Shown: positions 13,011 through 25,639 of the stretch, in pieces
Layout: each line of letters begins with the position of its first letter
Numbering within the stretch: position 1 is the first letter of the stretch
NCBI GenBank assembly: GCA_003255025.1
Contig: QANY01005731.1
Span: 567,019-631,018 of the forward strand
Length of the DNA: 64,000 nt
Direction: 5' to 3'
Source: Datisca glomerata
Lineage: Eukaryota > Streptophyta > Magnoliopsida > Cucurbitales > Datiscaceae
Position numbers and translations under genes: made by a program
The notes under the pieces: generated by a model
What the model was told of the DNA's origin: nothing
Seen by the model: only the letters and a program-made list of their open reading frames with translations
The model's database searches: none

Positions 13011-15779
13011 TAAATACCCTTCGTTTTGTTTTTAGGCTTTTATTTTTCTCTCTATTTTCCCTTGGGATATCCAATTAATTTTTTTATTATCACATAAAAT
13101 TATAGCATTTTGTATGCTAATAAAAATGGAACATTATCTTCTCCTATTCAGAAGAATGGAACGGGATAAATCTTATTTATTAGAAGTAATTCCATAACAA
13201 AAATAAATTCGGGCACTAGTAATTTTTTTTATTAATTTGAACTATTAAAAACATTTGAATAGTCATATAGGTTAATATATCGTCTCCAATTCTTCGACAA
13301 AATTGTAACTAAGTTCATTTCATATCAATTATGTGTAACACAAAATGTGAATATGTCATGTTGTTCTCAATTTTTTTTAAAAAAATAAATAATTTTTTTT
13401 ATTTTTTCATCAAAAGTAAAAAAAATGATTATATTTCATTACGTTTTTAGTTTTCTCCACTTTTCTTCTCTCTTTCGAGTAATTTTTTTTCATAATTTCT
13501 AATATTCAATATCGCATGAAAGTGTAAATGTGAAAAATAGACCTTAACCCTTTTTTCACTCTAAGTAGGTTAAATTTGAAAATTTGTTAAGCCATCTACA
13601 AAATGAATAAAAAAGGCATTATGTGACATTGAGTGACAAGATAAATAATATAAACAAATCAATACTTCAATTATCCAGAAGTTCAGATAATTAAAATGAA
13701 TTAAAAGTCATTACTTAAAGTAGACTAAAGTGACATAGAGTGGGAATCGATTGTCAAGTTTATGTACCTTGATTGATAGCAACAGGTCACAAATGTCATT
13801 TGCTTTTTAATAATTGTTTTATTTTCTATAAATTAGATTAAGATCTTTCAACCGCAACTAGCTCCCTCCGAATTGATAAAAAAAATTAAATTAAAAATTA
13901 TTTTACCATCTCGACATATAAGATTACGGTTCATCATTACATTAACATTAACGATCATAATTTCATAAATGTAACTCTTTCTATTAAGAAAGATCTATTT
14001 CAGATTATCGGGAATATCTTAAATTTTTCCATAAATAGATATTAATTACTTCTTAATCTAGAGAAATTCATCTGCAAACTTTGAAAATAAAAAAGAAAAC
14101 AAAAATTGGTGCAAGATAGGTACTTTGTCCAAACAAATATGGAAAAGCTATATCAACTCAAGTAAGGATTTTTTTTTAAAGAACAAATTTTTCTCTGATG
14201 AAAAAGAAGAAAAATAAAATAAAAAGAGGGTGCATTAGTGCATGCCTCCCTCCTACCCAACAGTTGCTGATAGAGATGTGAAACCAATAAATCATTTACT
14301 AAAAAACATAAATAATTATGAAAAAAAAAAAAGAAGTGGCCAAACATTTGGCTTTTAGATCTTCTGTTCTGTCGTAGGAATGATGTAGTAAGGCCAATCT
14401 CACCCCATCTCACCACCCTTAAATAAAAAATAAATGACTGAGATCAACTTAACATGAAATTAGAAAAATATAACTAATTTTTAACAACTCGTATTAGATA
14501 TGATGGTCTCAAATTCGACTAAATTTGATACGGAGTTGGGTTGTCTGCAGGGATAGAGGAAAGTTGAAATATGAGCCGTCCGATGTGATTTGAATAACTC
14601 ATACTCGTTATATTAAAAAATATGAATTTAAAAAAAAAAATTCTTTTTTACATTCAATCATATCTGAACCATCTAAAATAGAACATACAATCTAGATCAT
14701 AGTAGCTTTTCTCTCTCGTTTCTATTTGAAACGCTAGATAATCCGTTTCCATTTTATACAACTTATATCCAAACATTTGAGACCATCATTCTCTACTTAT
14801 CAACTATTTATTGTATACTTTGAGTAAATGATTATAAATGTAATAACATCACCCAATCATATACTTAAATCAGACTTTACACTTTTTTATTAATTATTGT
14901 GATATAACATTGTACATTATTAGTTGATCATTTGAGTCATCCTCTTGTCTCCATGCAATTATTCGGTTTTTAAAGAACTTACGGCTATAATACTTATATC
15001 CTAAAAATTAGTAAGAAAAAGAAAGGAAAAAAAATGTGAAAGGTTGCATTAACTTAAATTTTAGAAACTTTTTTAGGCTATAATGCCCTGCTCATTTTAA
15101 ATTTTCACGATTTTGTCCTTCTGCACATTGTGATTGTTGACTTTTAAAGGATAGATAGATGTAATTGTGGGGTCCAAAAATTGTCATTAATTTGCTTTAT
15201 TAGCAAACAATTATAAAAATTCAAGAAGCCATAAAAACATTTGAATTCACCAATATTAGACCAATCATGATCTGTTAAATAAATATTTAAGATCAAATTT
15301 TAAAGAACATTTCATATCCTCGGCATATATACAAAATTTGGTGCCTAAGAAAATCAATACTCGATTTGTCGTCAATGATCCATGATTTAATAATCAATTT
15401 AGGCGGACCTTTGATATCTTACACAAGAGGAATTGCAAAAATGTATTTTCTCACGTATATAAATCATACTTAAACATTGTTTATACACAATGCTCAATCA
15501 TTTTTTGTTTTCACATTTTATGATTACGATTACATGTTATAATTCACAACATATATTTTATAAATCTTCTTTGTAGTTGTCATGTCTATAGAAATAAATT
15601 CACATGTTCCTATAAAAGCTCTTGAGATATGTTAAAAATAGTGGATCATAAAAGTTCAGACGATTCAAAAAGTAAAATGTTGAAACATATGCAAATAATA
15701 GATGCATTTGATTTTTTTAAGTTTATTCTAATTCATACATAACGTCACGTTAACATTATGTTTTAATAATTATATTTAT
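13011..15779. other. AT-rich intergenic spacer without recognised genes
   Basis: I see no open frame with recognisable content. The frame 14153-14416 (-) is low complexity and ends in phenylalanine and lysine runs made from A/T tracts. Homopolymer A and T runs are frequent. Old unrecognised transposon fragments are possible. Confidence 0.4.
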
Positions 15780-15802
15780 TTAAGAGAACTAAAATATAAG
15801 CT

Positions 15803-16024
15803 ATGATGTATAACGAAATTATTTCAAGATTGGAAGACGGATTAAAGAAGAACATGATGTACTTTATTCAAAATGAAACTGTAAAACTAGTTAATACTAG
15901 TTATGTCAATGTCCGTGGAGAATTAGAGATCTCATTGTCGTCATTTACAAATGCTTATGAAGTGAAAAATCGAATTTTAACGGATAAAAAGTTACAATTT
16001 CATAGATTTTCACAAAACTGGTGA
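15803..16024 (+). pseudogene. Fragment of Helitron-associated RPA-like OB-fold protein (DUF223 type)
   Basis: The 73-codon frame has an I-S-R-L-E...L-K-K-N-M-M-Y-F-I-Q-N pattern followed by a short gap and a V-x-x-Y-E-V-K-N ending. It resembles the stretch of plant RPA70-like proteins (DUF223) in which a subunit must resolve 'x-L-K-E-G-x-x-Y-x-I-x-N-F'. Such genes are carried by plant Helitrons. No upstream exon with a start region and no helicase is seen nearby. A Helitron-like 3' end follows about 650 bp downstream on the same strand, which supports the call. The similarity is weak and judged by eye. Confidence 0.4.
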
Positions 16025-16641
16025 ATTAAACAATAAATAATATGATGAACATGTAAAATAATTTAATTAATTATGATGAACAAAATGCAATAAATAATGT
16101 TTTTTATTATTATGTAGATAAATTTAGCTTATCAACCATAATGACAAGTACAGTAAAAATAAACCCAACTACCGTGGAAACAGAAGAGTCACATAAAAGG
16201 TAAAATTTAATCATTTTTTTAACTTCCATTTGTAGTTTTTAATGATTAGCTTTCTTAATTTTTTTAAGAAGCAAACTCAACTTCATAATGTTCTCCAGAA
16301 TCAATAATGACGTGGAAAATTTGGCCTTCATCTTTTGCATCCAACAAAGAGAATGAGAGAGGCATGGTTAATTTTAAGACAGAGGAAATGTTGATAATTT
16401 ATTTTTAGTCAAAACTAAAATTGTAAAAATTATGAACAAAGAGGAACCATGGTATGAGCGCACTGAAAAACTTGCAATAAAAGGGTATAACAGCTTAGAC
16501 AATATATGTGAGGATCACATAAAATAATAATAGATCTATTGGACTATCTTTTGTTACCTCATATTCATGTATTTTAAATAAAATTTTAACATGATCATAT
16601 GTCAAAATATATGAATAACATATATATCTTACATATTTATT

Positions 16642-16675
16642 ATAAAAACACGTGCAACGCACGTTTTATAATTAG
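16642..16675 (+). mobile_element. Putative Helitron 3' terminus (hairpin plus TTAG end)
   Basis: A GC-rich stem ACGTGC / GCACGT with loop AAC is extended by A/T arms. The sequence TTAG follows a few bases after it, then T. Plant Helitrons end in a short hairpin, often containing GTGCAACGCAC, and then CTRR before a host T. Here CTAG would have changed to TTAG by one C-to-T transition. The 5' end (TC) is not located. Confidence 0.45.
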
Positions 16676-18984
16676 TAATAGAACAAGTACCTTGCACATG
16701 AACTATAAGAACGAAATTTTCAGAATTTCTACGTTAAACTAACTACCAATGTTTGAATCTAACCAGTCAAGCCTTTTTTCAGCCACTTTCTTCAACTTTT
16801 ATTTGTCCGTTCATTTAATTTACTCACCCTTAAAAACCGTTCGTTCTTGGTTGTTGTAGTTCTCTTCCTACCGGACAACCCCGTAACTTATCCTAGCCAG
16901 TCAGACCGACCAAACATCCATTTGGGCTTTGTGACGGAAGGCCCAGACCGACCCTTCTTCTATCTCTAATCTACTAGCTATGAGTTGATTTGTACATAAA
17001 AATTATAAAAAAAAAAAAAAAAAAAATCTGAGTTGATTTTTGATATTTTTTATTTTCAAAAATTAGATCTGATCCATCAATTATTTAATTAGACGGACTA
17101 GATTAAAAACGTTCATCAACTCGAATCATCGTTATCCACCGTAATAAACAAAATTTAGAGGAGGGTAGCTTTAGGATAACCACTTGATCTGTATGATTAA
17201 TTAATATTTTCCCGTTTAAAATTAGGTTAGATGCTTTTCGTAAAACCATGTCAGGCTCTGTAAACTAGGATTATTAAAGTTTAAAATATTTTTTTAAAAA
17301 AAAACAAAACAAACTGGACACGTATTTCAACATTATCAGACAACATGGATACATTCAGATATATTGATTTTACCAACACATATTTTATGTCTCTTTTAAT
17401 AATTCTAACAAACAATTATAGGAATTATACAATTGATGGACAGAGAATATGTATATCATCACCGAAGTGCCAGACCAAAAAGAAATAAAGTTTTGAAAAC
17501 TGAATTGAATTGAATTAATTGAAACAAATAAAGTTTTGAATGTACATAATAATTATTGATGATAATTCAATATCATTATATTTAGTATAAATATAATTTC
17601 ATGAGAAATTTGTGTAAATAATTCAAAATTATCTAAACACATCATTGTAGTTATATTGTGCGCAAAAGCATCGTGATATACAATCTAGCGTTAAATTTAA
17701 TAATATTGGATTGATATTTAATAAAATCTAATGATGTTTGATTTAAATTTAATATAATTAATGATGTTGGATTATATTATTAATAAAATTCATTTGAATT
17801 GTCTATAAATTTAATCATGTACAAATGTAGAAGAATAAAATCCACTTGATGTTAGAGTTACCCGTAAATCTGATCTTCAACTCTTTTTTCATGGAAAATA
17901 AAAATGTTTAGTAACACTTTTTATAGCGTTTTTTACTTTATTCATAACCATTAAATTGATTTTCTTTTATTCTGATTTCAGTCATGAAAATCAATAAGTT
18001 AATAACTTAACTTCATGTTATAAGCATTAATTTGAGCTTTTTAGATTTTTAATGTATATATTAAAATGTTTTTCTTACATGCGTAGACGTGAATACAGAT
18101 ATATCTACATTAATTTTATTAATATTTTCTGAAGTTAAATGCACCATAAATAGAACTATATAAATTTGTTATTGAGAATGTGTACAAACATTTTCTTCAC
18201 AGGATAAAATAATTATATGTTTAAATATGCCATTAGATTTATTATTCTAAATATGATTTCATTTTTAGAACTTTTCTTATTTCAGAAAGCATGTTTCACA
18301 ACCCTTTATTAAAATTGAACATATAGTAAAAATGTATTTGACAAAATAAATTTACGCAGAAAGTATTACATATATCACAACATGCATCAACATTTGTGTA
18401 TATTAAAATGACCAAGAAACAAAATGTTATTAATTTTATATACATACATGCCATATTATTATTATTGTTGTTACCACTTCTATCAAATTAATTATAATGA
18501 GATTTAAATTTAAGACGTGACATTTAAATGAGAGCCACATCTCTCATATAAGTAATAAATCTAAGAGGCCATATTTAAATGTGACTAGCACGAGGCTATG
18601 CCCTTGACTAAGTACATGTTATTATATTAGTATGACATATAAGGAATAAATTGAGAAGATTAGAAAATGATGTAATGAAGTACAAAGCATAAGTAGAAAG
18701 GAGATGTCCAAGTTCTTAATTCAATAGAATATGACTGACATCTCATATCACATAAAACTAATTAAAGTGTTTTACTCTAAGCTAGACCGACTTCATGATC
18801 TACAAACTTATTCTTATAATAGGTTAATTTTATATTGGCTTGATTAGTTACTTACCCGTTTGAGATATCCCGATCAAAAGTTAGAGTAGAAATAGAATTG
18901 AGAGAAGAAATATATGTATATATGGTTTTGAAGATAATGATAAAATTTGATAACAGAGTTACAACATCAACATCATAACAAAAA
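16676..18984. other. AT-rich intergenic spacer
   Basis: No gene or element is recognised. A stretch of A residues lies at about 17009-17025. A somewhat more GC-rich patch at 16840-16960 has no open frame of note. Confidence 0.4.
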
Positions 18985-21085
18985 TGTTAGATCGAAATGT
19001 TGGACATGATGCTCTCAAATCATTTGTTTAGACATTTTTAATATGAAATTAATAAAATTACATTTTTCTTATGATTTTTCTTTTGAATTATTGTTGAATA
19101 ATTTATATATAAATATCTGAAAATTTCATATTCATTAATAAAACTATGATCTTGTATAAATATGAGAGAATTAAGATAATAGATAATGAATAAAATAGTC
19201 CGCAACATATTAAAGTATGAAATTTTAATGAATGGTTGCTAGTACGGTTCACTAAATACTATGAATGCATGCTATCTAGACCTGAATCATTGATGTGGAT
19301 AGACATTTTAATGAAATTATTTTATATAATTAGATTATATAGGACAAGACTGATGTGGATTAATATTTTTATTAAAATACCGTTTATCATTTAATACACA
19401 TCATAATTAATGATCGTATATAGATCAGTCTGAATCCTGAGTATTTATGAATTCTTATGCATGTTTACTGGATCTTTTGATTCATTCGTTAAGGTTTGTT
19501 TATAAAATATGCTATTGACTCTATTTTGGAGATTCAGTAACATGGTTGACTGGGAACATGATCTTACAAGATTTGGAATCCAAGCTTTCCTAAAAGATCA
19601 TATATCGGTTCACTTAAGTGTTAATTCTGGAACTAGATGGTTAATGAGCTCAAATTTATAATACGATTAAAAATTTACCATTCACTAGTGAATTAATGAC
19701 AATTAAGGATCGAGAGATAATTAGAAGGGTACAACGATAGTTTGACCAGCTCTAATTTACGAACCAATAACTGGAGTCCATAATTATATGAAGTGATTAT
19801 ATCAATAGATTACACGAGAATACTCTATAAATATAGTTTGTAATTACTAAGAGTGCAATTCCATATTTATAGTGGAGTAATAATGAAATTAATAAATAAG
19901 ATTATTTAGTTAAAGAGTTAATTAACAATCTGATTTATTGGAGCTTAGAATTATGAGTTCATGGTCATTGCGTCACCTTTGTACTACACATTCTAGGGTG
20001 TGAATATTTCAGGACATGAGAAAATGACTACCTTGCGATATGAATTAAATTTCTGGAGTAAAAATATAATTATGAGATAATTAATTGATTAAAAATTAAT
20101 TGATAAATTATTTAATGTAATTTTCAGAAATTACAATTAAATAATTTTATTGATTAATTTTATATTGATCGATAAGTGAGACAGAATATTTGATTTATAA
20201 AATTAAAAATATTAAATCATTATGAGATAATGATTTGATTTGATTTTTTAATCTGTTAATTAACGAATAAGATAATTAATTAGGAGATCCGATAAGTTAA
20301 TTTTGAATTAACTAATATCTAGATATTTATCTGATTAAAATAAATAATAAATTTAGAAAACTACCACGTGACATATTGAACGATCACATGTCAATCACTG
20401 ATTTTGAATCAAAGATTGACATAGATTATTGTAATGTCATGTGGCACTAGAGTTGTGCCATAAGCCATCAGTGTTGTGAGGCGCTAAGAATCTTCATGGC
20501 ACACTGCAGTGCCGTATGACACTACAATATTGCTCAATTATAGAGGGTCTCACTGTAATGACACATTTATAATTAAATTATTAATTTATGTAAATCCTTA
20601 AAAATTGATAAGTCTTGACTTAGAAGATATATATTGATATTATTCTATTAGACTTAGTGTTGGAACTGTCATCAGTATGCAATTGTGTGATTAAAGTTTA
20701 ATCGAAAAGCTCTGTAAGTTTTCATAATTCTCTTAGAGTTTTGTCTCACAATAGTCATTCTCTAAAATCTCTAAATCTCATGTGTTGAGTACATATAGAG
20801 ACAGAAAAGTGTCTTTGATTTAATCTACGTGCTCACAGACGTCCTAATGTGTTTGATGATTGACTTAGGAGATCTTAGTGTGGATCTCGCAGTCTGTTAT
20901 TCATGAGATTCAAGTTCGTTGTTTGTAGGAACGCTTGATAGATTACAAAAGGTATAATTCATATCTCTGTATATCTTGGATTCAATGTATTGATATATAA
21001 TGGATCCGATCTGAAAAAGTATTTTTTTAATTAAAAAGTTTTCGTCTTTGAGATCTGCGACGATGCGATCGTTAACGTTTTAACA
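18985..21085 (+). repeat. 5' LTR of copia copy 2
   Basis: The LTR is proposed to begin TGTTA at 18985 and end TAACA at 21085, which gives a 5 bp inverted terminal repeat, one base before the primer site TGGTATTAGAAT. Its right two thirds match the LTR of copy 1. A region with repeated CACTGCAGTG-like palindromic words sits at 20430-20570, in line with the copy 1 set. The left boundary rests on the TG...CA rule and on the typical start of plant copia LTRs; no partner LTR is present to confirm it. Confidence 0.65.
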
Positions 21086-21086
21086 A

Positions 21087-21098
21087 TGGTATTAGAAT
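21087..21098 (+). other. Primer-binding site of copia copy 2
   Basis: TGGTATTAGAAT lies one base after the LTR end and differs from the initiator-tRNA-Met complement TGGTATCAGAGC at two positions, one of them a C-to-T change. It is in the same relative place as the copy 1 site. Confidence 0.7.
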
Positions 21099-23028
21099 GA
21101 CCTTTATATATGTATACATTAAATGATGTGTGGGTTTCTTGCATCATTCATTATATATGCTGATATATATAAATCAATTGATGGTTATATTTTCTAAATG
21201 CATGCATGATGATGAATCAGTAATTGTACGGTGAATTTGGGTTAGGCTTTGTTCTTTATTTTTCTTTTGATCTCGTGTAAGCCGATTGAGGCGTAAGAAT
21301 TTTTGTAGTATTTATTTTGAATATCATGATGTAAAAATTTCATACGCGAGAAGATGAAGAACACACAAGATGAATGAAGAGAAGAAAAAAGAAATATCGG
21401 GGCCGGCACCGGTCCCGATAAAGTGGTTGCCGACACTGGCGCCACAGGCTTTCCATCGGCACTGGCGCTGTCGGCTTTCCATCAACAGAATCGCCGTCAG
21501 AAAATTCGCCGATAGTGGCACAGCCGTGAGGGACGCCGATGGTAGGTTAGGCGGTAATCATTATGATTGACAATGTATGTTTCACAGATCTCTGATACTG
21601 TGTTGCCCTATTCCTACGATTCTTCACGAAAATCCTAATTCTAACCTTTATTTTTAAAATTTTGAAATTTGAAATTTTGAAAATTTAAAAGGGTAATTAT
21701 CCATTTTAATTTTTTGAAAATTAAAATTAATTTATTGATTGAGTTTGACCCAAGATTGATGAGTCATCAAATTATTTTTTGATTAATCAAATTTAATTAA
21801 TTTTAAAACATAATTAATGAGATTATTTAATTAGAAAAAATAGTTTATCTAAATTAAAAGAGTTTTGATCAAAGCATAAAAATTATGAAGATGGACCTCT
21901 GGTGGAGAATGAGCTATTTTGGAAATATGTATTTTTATTGTCATTTTTGTAATTTTTTTAAGGTTTTAATTTATAAATACTCAACAGTCACTCGATTCAT
22001 CATTCATTTATTGTATTGATTTAAATAAATGTTTATTCATTTGATTGATAACATGACCATGCATTAATCGATCATATGACATCATGAAACCCCACACAGT
22101 TTTATTTAATCATGCATTTCATCAGTAGAAACATGATTGATTAGCACTCTCCTAATATGTTTATATGAATTTATTTAGAAAATCAATTACACGTAAACTG
22201 TTAAATTTTAATTAGTTAAACTTGGTAATCACACAACTCTAAAGGCCTTAATAACCTTTAGGATAATCAACTTTATTAAAAGAGTTTTATTAAAGTTTGA
22301 TGATTTAATTAATTAGTTTTTTAAGTTCACCTAATTTTAACTTAGGCTTTTTAGAAAGTTAAATAAACTTAGACCAATAAAATCGGATTAATAATTAATT
22401 TCACATTCATAGGGTATTTTAATTAGTAATTAATTTTGAATTAATTGATTACCTAATAGAAACACGTTAATTATAAAGTAGTGAGTGAGAGAATGTTGAC
22501 ATATCAATGTAATTTATGTTCTCCATTATCAGTACAACACCGTGAGATACATTGAGGGCCTCAAGATAGCTTTGTTTTCATCCCCCTAAGGAAAGTTTCA
22601 AACTGTATCAATATCAATGTTGAACTTCTTAAGAAGATAGGACTAAGTGATGCGTTTTAGACTTGACCGACCCTAATGTGACATATTCTAAATCAAGTCA
22701 TGGAATCTGAAATGGGTTACACTCATAAATTCAAAATTAAGCTTTGAGTGGATAACTGTGACTTGACCAATTAGTGATACCTTATTGTTAAAAGAGAAAT
22801 TTTTTAGTTTTAATTAACACAGATGATAATGTCTTATAGACAGTTTAAAATTAATCTGAACGACCCTAAGGTGACACATTAGCTGTTAGGTTGTCTTATC
22901 GTGGATTAGTAATTATTAAATTTATGTGTTTGATATGTTATATTCAGGAATCACCTTTATTTGCTGAATTTCTTAATATTTGTTCCAATTATATTGAATT
23001 ATGTATGTTTTATTTTTCAGTTATTATT
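21099..23028 (+). mobile_element. Copia copy 2 untranslated leader
   Basis: About 1.9 kb with the same block order as the copy 1 leader. The open frames 21242-21445 (-), 21324-21521 (-) and 21370-21570 (+) cover one GC-rich patch in three frames and look like chance. Confidence 0.6.
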
Positions 23029-23480
23029 ATGTCTATAATGGGCAACCTTATTATTGATTTACTCGTGCTTGAAAAGCTTAATGGTGATAACTTCATAAGA
23101 TGAAAGTCAAATTTGAATTTAATGCTAATATGTGAGAACCACAAGTTTGTTCTTACTGCGAAATGTCATGAGGAGCATCTGTCAATGTTCTTAAGAATGT
23201 CAGGGACAAGTTTGATACTTAGATTATGTCCAACAACAAAGCTAAGTGCTACATGCTTGTGAGCATGAATAATGTTCTGAGAAGCAAGCATGAAAGCATG
23301 GAAACTGCATATGAAATTATGGAATCTTTATAGGCGATGTTTGGGCAACAGTTTGATCAAAGTCTTCATGAGACTACTAAGAGCTACATGACTACTAAGA
23401 TGAAGTAATGTACTTCTGCGCGTGAACATGTTTTAAACATGATCAACATAATGCATGAGGTAGAAGTATTGGGGGCTACT
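23029..23480 (+). pseudogene. Copia copy 2 gag, N-terminal part, cut by a gypsy insertion
   Basis: The ATG at 23029 starts a frame with the motif L-E-K-L-N-G-D-N-F, then a TGA where the conserved Trp should be, then K-S-N-L-N-L. Further stops follow: TAG for Trp near 23220 and TAG for Gln near 23332. Most fit single transitions. The match to copy 1 gag continues to about 23480 (V-L-G-A-T). The counterpart resumes at 33021 on the far side of a 9.5 kb element. The gag was therefore split by insertion. Confidence 0.85.
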
Positions 23481-23515
23481 GTAAAGGGTTTTTTCGGTAT
23501 GGAGAACCATCTACA

Positions 23516-24565
23516 AACAAATGTTAAAGATCATAATTTAAATAGAGAATGAAAAAATAAATACACCATCATTTACGTGAAAACCATTTAAAGGAAAGAA
23601 AAGCTACAAGAAGATCATTGTTATTCACTGGTGTAAAGAATTTTACACAGTTGTTGATAGGAGAAGAGAGGAAGAGCAGTGCCTTTAGTTGGGGTTTCCT
23701 TAGTTCGATCCTCCTTTTCTTTTTACATGAGCTTGTACTTATAGGCGTTACAATAATAAGAATAATAAAAAAAAGGATGATGACATCCCCTATGCTTTCA
23801 GCTGATGGGATTGCTATCAGGCGTGGACTATTTTACTCTATTCATTCCATTCAACTATTTTATCCTCAGCAACTGAATCAGTCATAGTCACTTCGTGGTT
23901 CCTTGTGGTTTGGGTCAATCAATCATAACCACTTGACTGTCAGTTTGAACCTTCATTTTCGTTATGATATTTTGACTTGTCCAAGAGGTAATGATTCCCC
24001 GTTCTCGAGATGTCGGTTCCTGTTCTAAAAGCGATGATCTACCATTCTCTAGATTTTGGTTCTCGTTCTATGAGTGATGGTCCCTAGTTTTGGAAGCGAT
24101 AGTCTGACGTTTCAAAAGCGATAGTCACCGTTCCAGAAGCGATAGTCACCCATTCCAAAAGTGATTACCGCCTCGTTCCAGAAGAGATACTCACCCGTTC
24201 TAGAAGCGATAGTCACCCATTCCAGAAGCGATTGTCACCCCATTCCAGAAGCGATAGTGACCCGTTCTAGAAGCGATAGTCACCCATTGCAGAAGCGATT
24301 GTCACCCCATTCCAGAAGTGATAGTGACCCGTTCCATGAGTGATTGTCTACCATTTTAGAAGCAATAGTTCCCTGTTTCAGAAGCAATAGGCACCCGTTC
24401 CAAAAGCGATAGCCATCCCATTCCAGAAGCGATTGTCTCCCATTTCAGTATTCCTCCCCGTTCTAAAAGAGGTCTCTCGCTTCAGCATTCTTTCCCGTTC
24501 TAAAGAGGTCTCTCGCTTCAGCGTTCTTTTTGTACACGTGTCTTGGGTGGTTTTTTACCTGTTCA
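23516..24565 (-). repeat. Gypsy 3' LTR (left copy)
   Basis: On the minus strand it starts TGAACAGG directly after a purine tract and ends near 23516, where the terminal bases have decayed compared with the other LTR. It holds a TATA-like CCTATAAGTA (minus strand, about 23739-23748) that is shared with the right LTR and is a candidate promoter. A tandem array of about 24 bp units lies at 24090-24440 in what would be U3. Confidence 0.85.
24090..24440. repeat. Minisatellite in the left gypsy LTR
   Basis: Units close to CCGTTCCAGAAGCGATAGTCA repeat about a dozen times with single-base variation. In the element's sense strand they fall in U3, upstream of the TATA-like box. The right LTR carries its own set at about 32450-32900 with a different pattern of variants. 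Confidence 0.85.
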
Positions 24566-24575
24566 TTTTCCCCCC
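24566..24575 (-). other. Polypurine tract of the gypsy element
   Basis: On the minus strand GGGGGGAAAA lies immediately before the TG that opens the 3' LTR. This is where plus-strand DNA synthesis is primed in LTR retrotransposons. Confidence 0.8.
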
Positions 24576-25639
24576 ATTACACTCAATAAGTTTCACTTAT
24601 TGAGGTGTAATTGTTTGTCCTTTCTTATTCTGTCGTTACGTTCCTCTATTCCCGTTCACGAGTGTTTTACGTTTGTTGATTAACTTTTTTACCAGCTCGT
24701 TATCGATGATGATTACTTCCTTTCATTCGTTGTATTGTCTTTCCGTTCTTTTTACTACGGACTTACTGATAGAGTTTTTCCCATTTTCGTCATTATGTGC
24801 TCATTAGGGAGGTTCTCTCATTTTCTTCAGTATGGGTTCAGTGATAGAGTTTCTCCCGTTTCTTTATTTTTCATTTTCCTTCTCTCGTACGATAAGATTT
24901 GTGACAAGAATGTTGTACAAGAATAATAATAATTTATTGAAATGAATAAGGAGCGAGTATACCGTTCCATAATCGCATCGCATAAGTTTGAGTTTGACGT
25001 TCTGCATTTGTTGGTAGAGTTTCTGTTGTTTTTATATTTTCTTTTTCCTTCTAGAAACGATGTCCGTAGACACTCCCAAGGATTTAGACTCCTTCGATGA
25101 TACCATGACCCCGTTTTGATTTTCTTCTAAGAGTAGGACTTATAAACTGCCCCTCCTAAGAATTTACGCCATTAATTCCATTGTCAAATAAGAGAGAGAG
25201 TTGACAATTTGCATGTTATCGCGTTACAAGTTTTGATTGAGAGCTCTAAATTAAATTTCATAAATTTCTTCAATAAGCAGACTTTTGCATCTTAGTGATG
25301 ATATAAGATTCGTCTTATAGTTGGCTTCCAATAAATACAATTTATTCCAAAGTTGACCGTTCTACATAATCTGCTTTCCTGGGCAGTCTTCATGAAAATT
25401 GTCATGACCCTTTTTTACTCAGCTCTTCTTTCCTCAGCGTTACTTTACTAAGCTAAAGGTCTTTCCTCAACTTCTTTTCTTTTTTGTTCTGAAGTTCTTT
25501 TCTCAACGTCTTTTCTTTTCTGCTCTGAAGACTTTCCCCGTTCTCGAGGCTTTTCCTGGTATCAGGACTTTTTCGCTCTTAGGACTCTTCGTGTTGCCAA
25601 GATAATTTCATTCCTGTTCTTAGGAATTTTCCGTTCTTA

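Noticed and set aside
23618..23887. 89-codon frame in the gypsy LTR
   Set aside because: It covers the promoter region of the LTR, with no match to a protein, and is not conserved as a frame in the other LTR.
24090..24440. CRISPR-like array
   Set aside because: Repeats are contiguous without unique spacers, lie in an LTR, and the DNA is from a plant.
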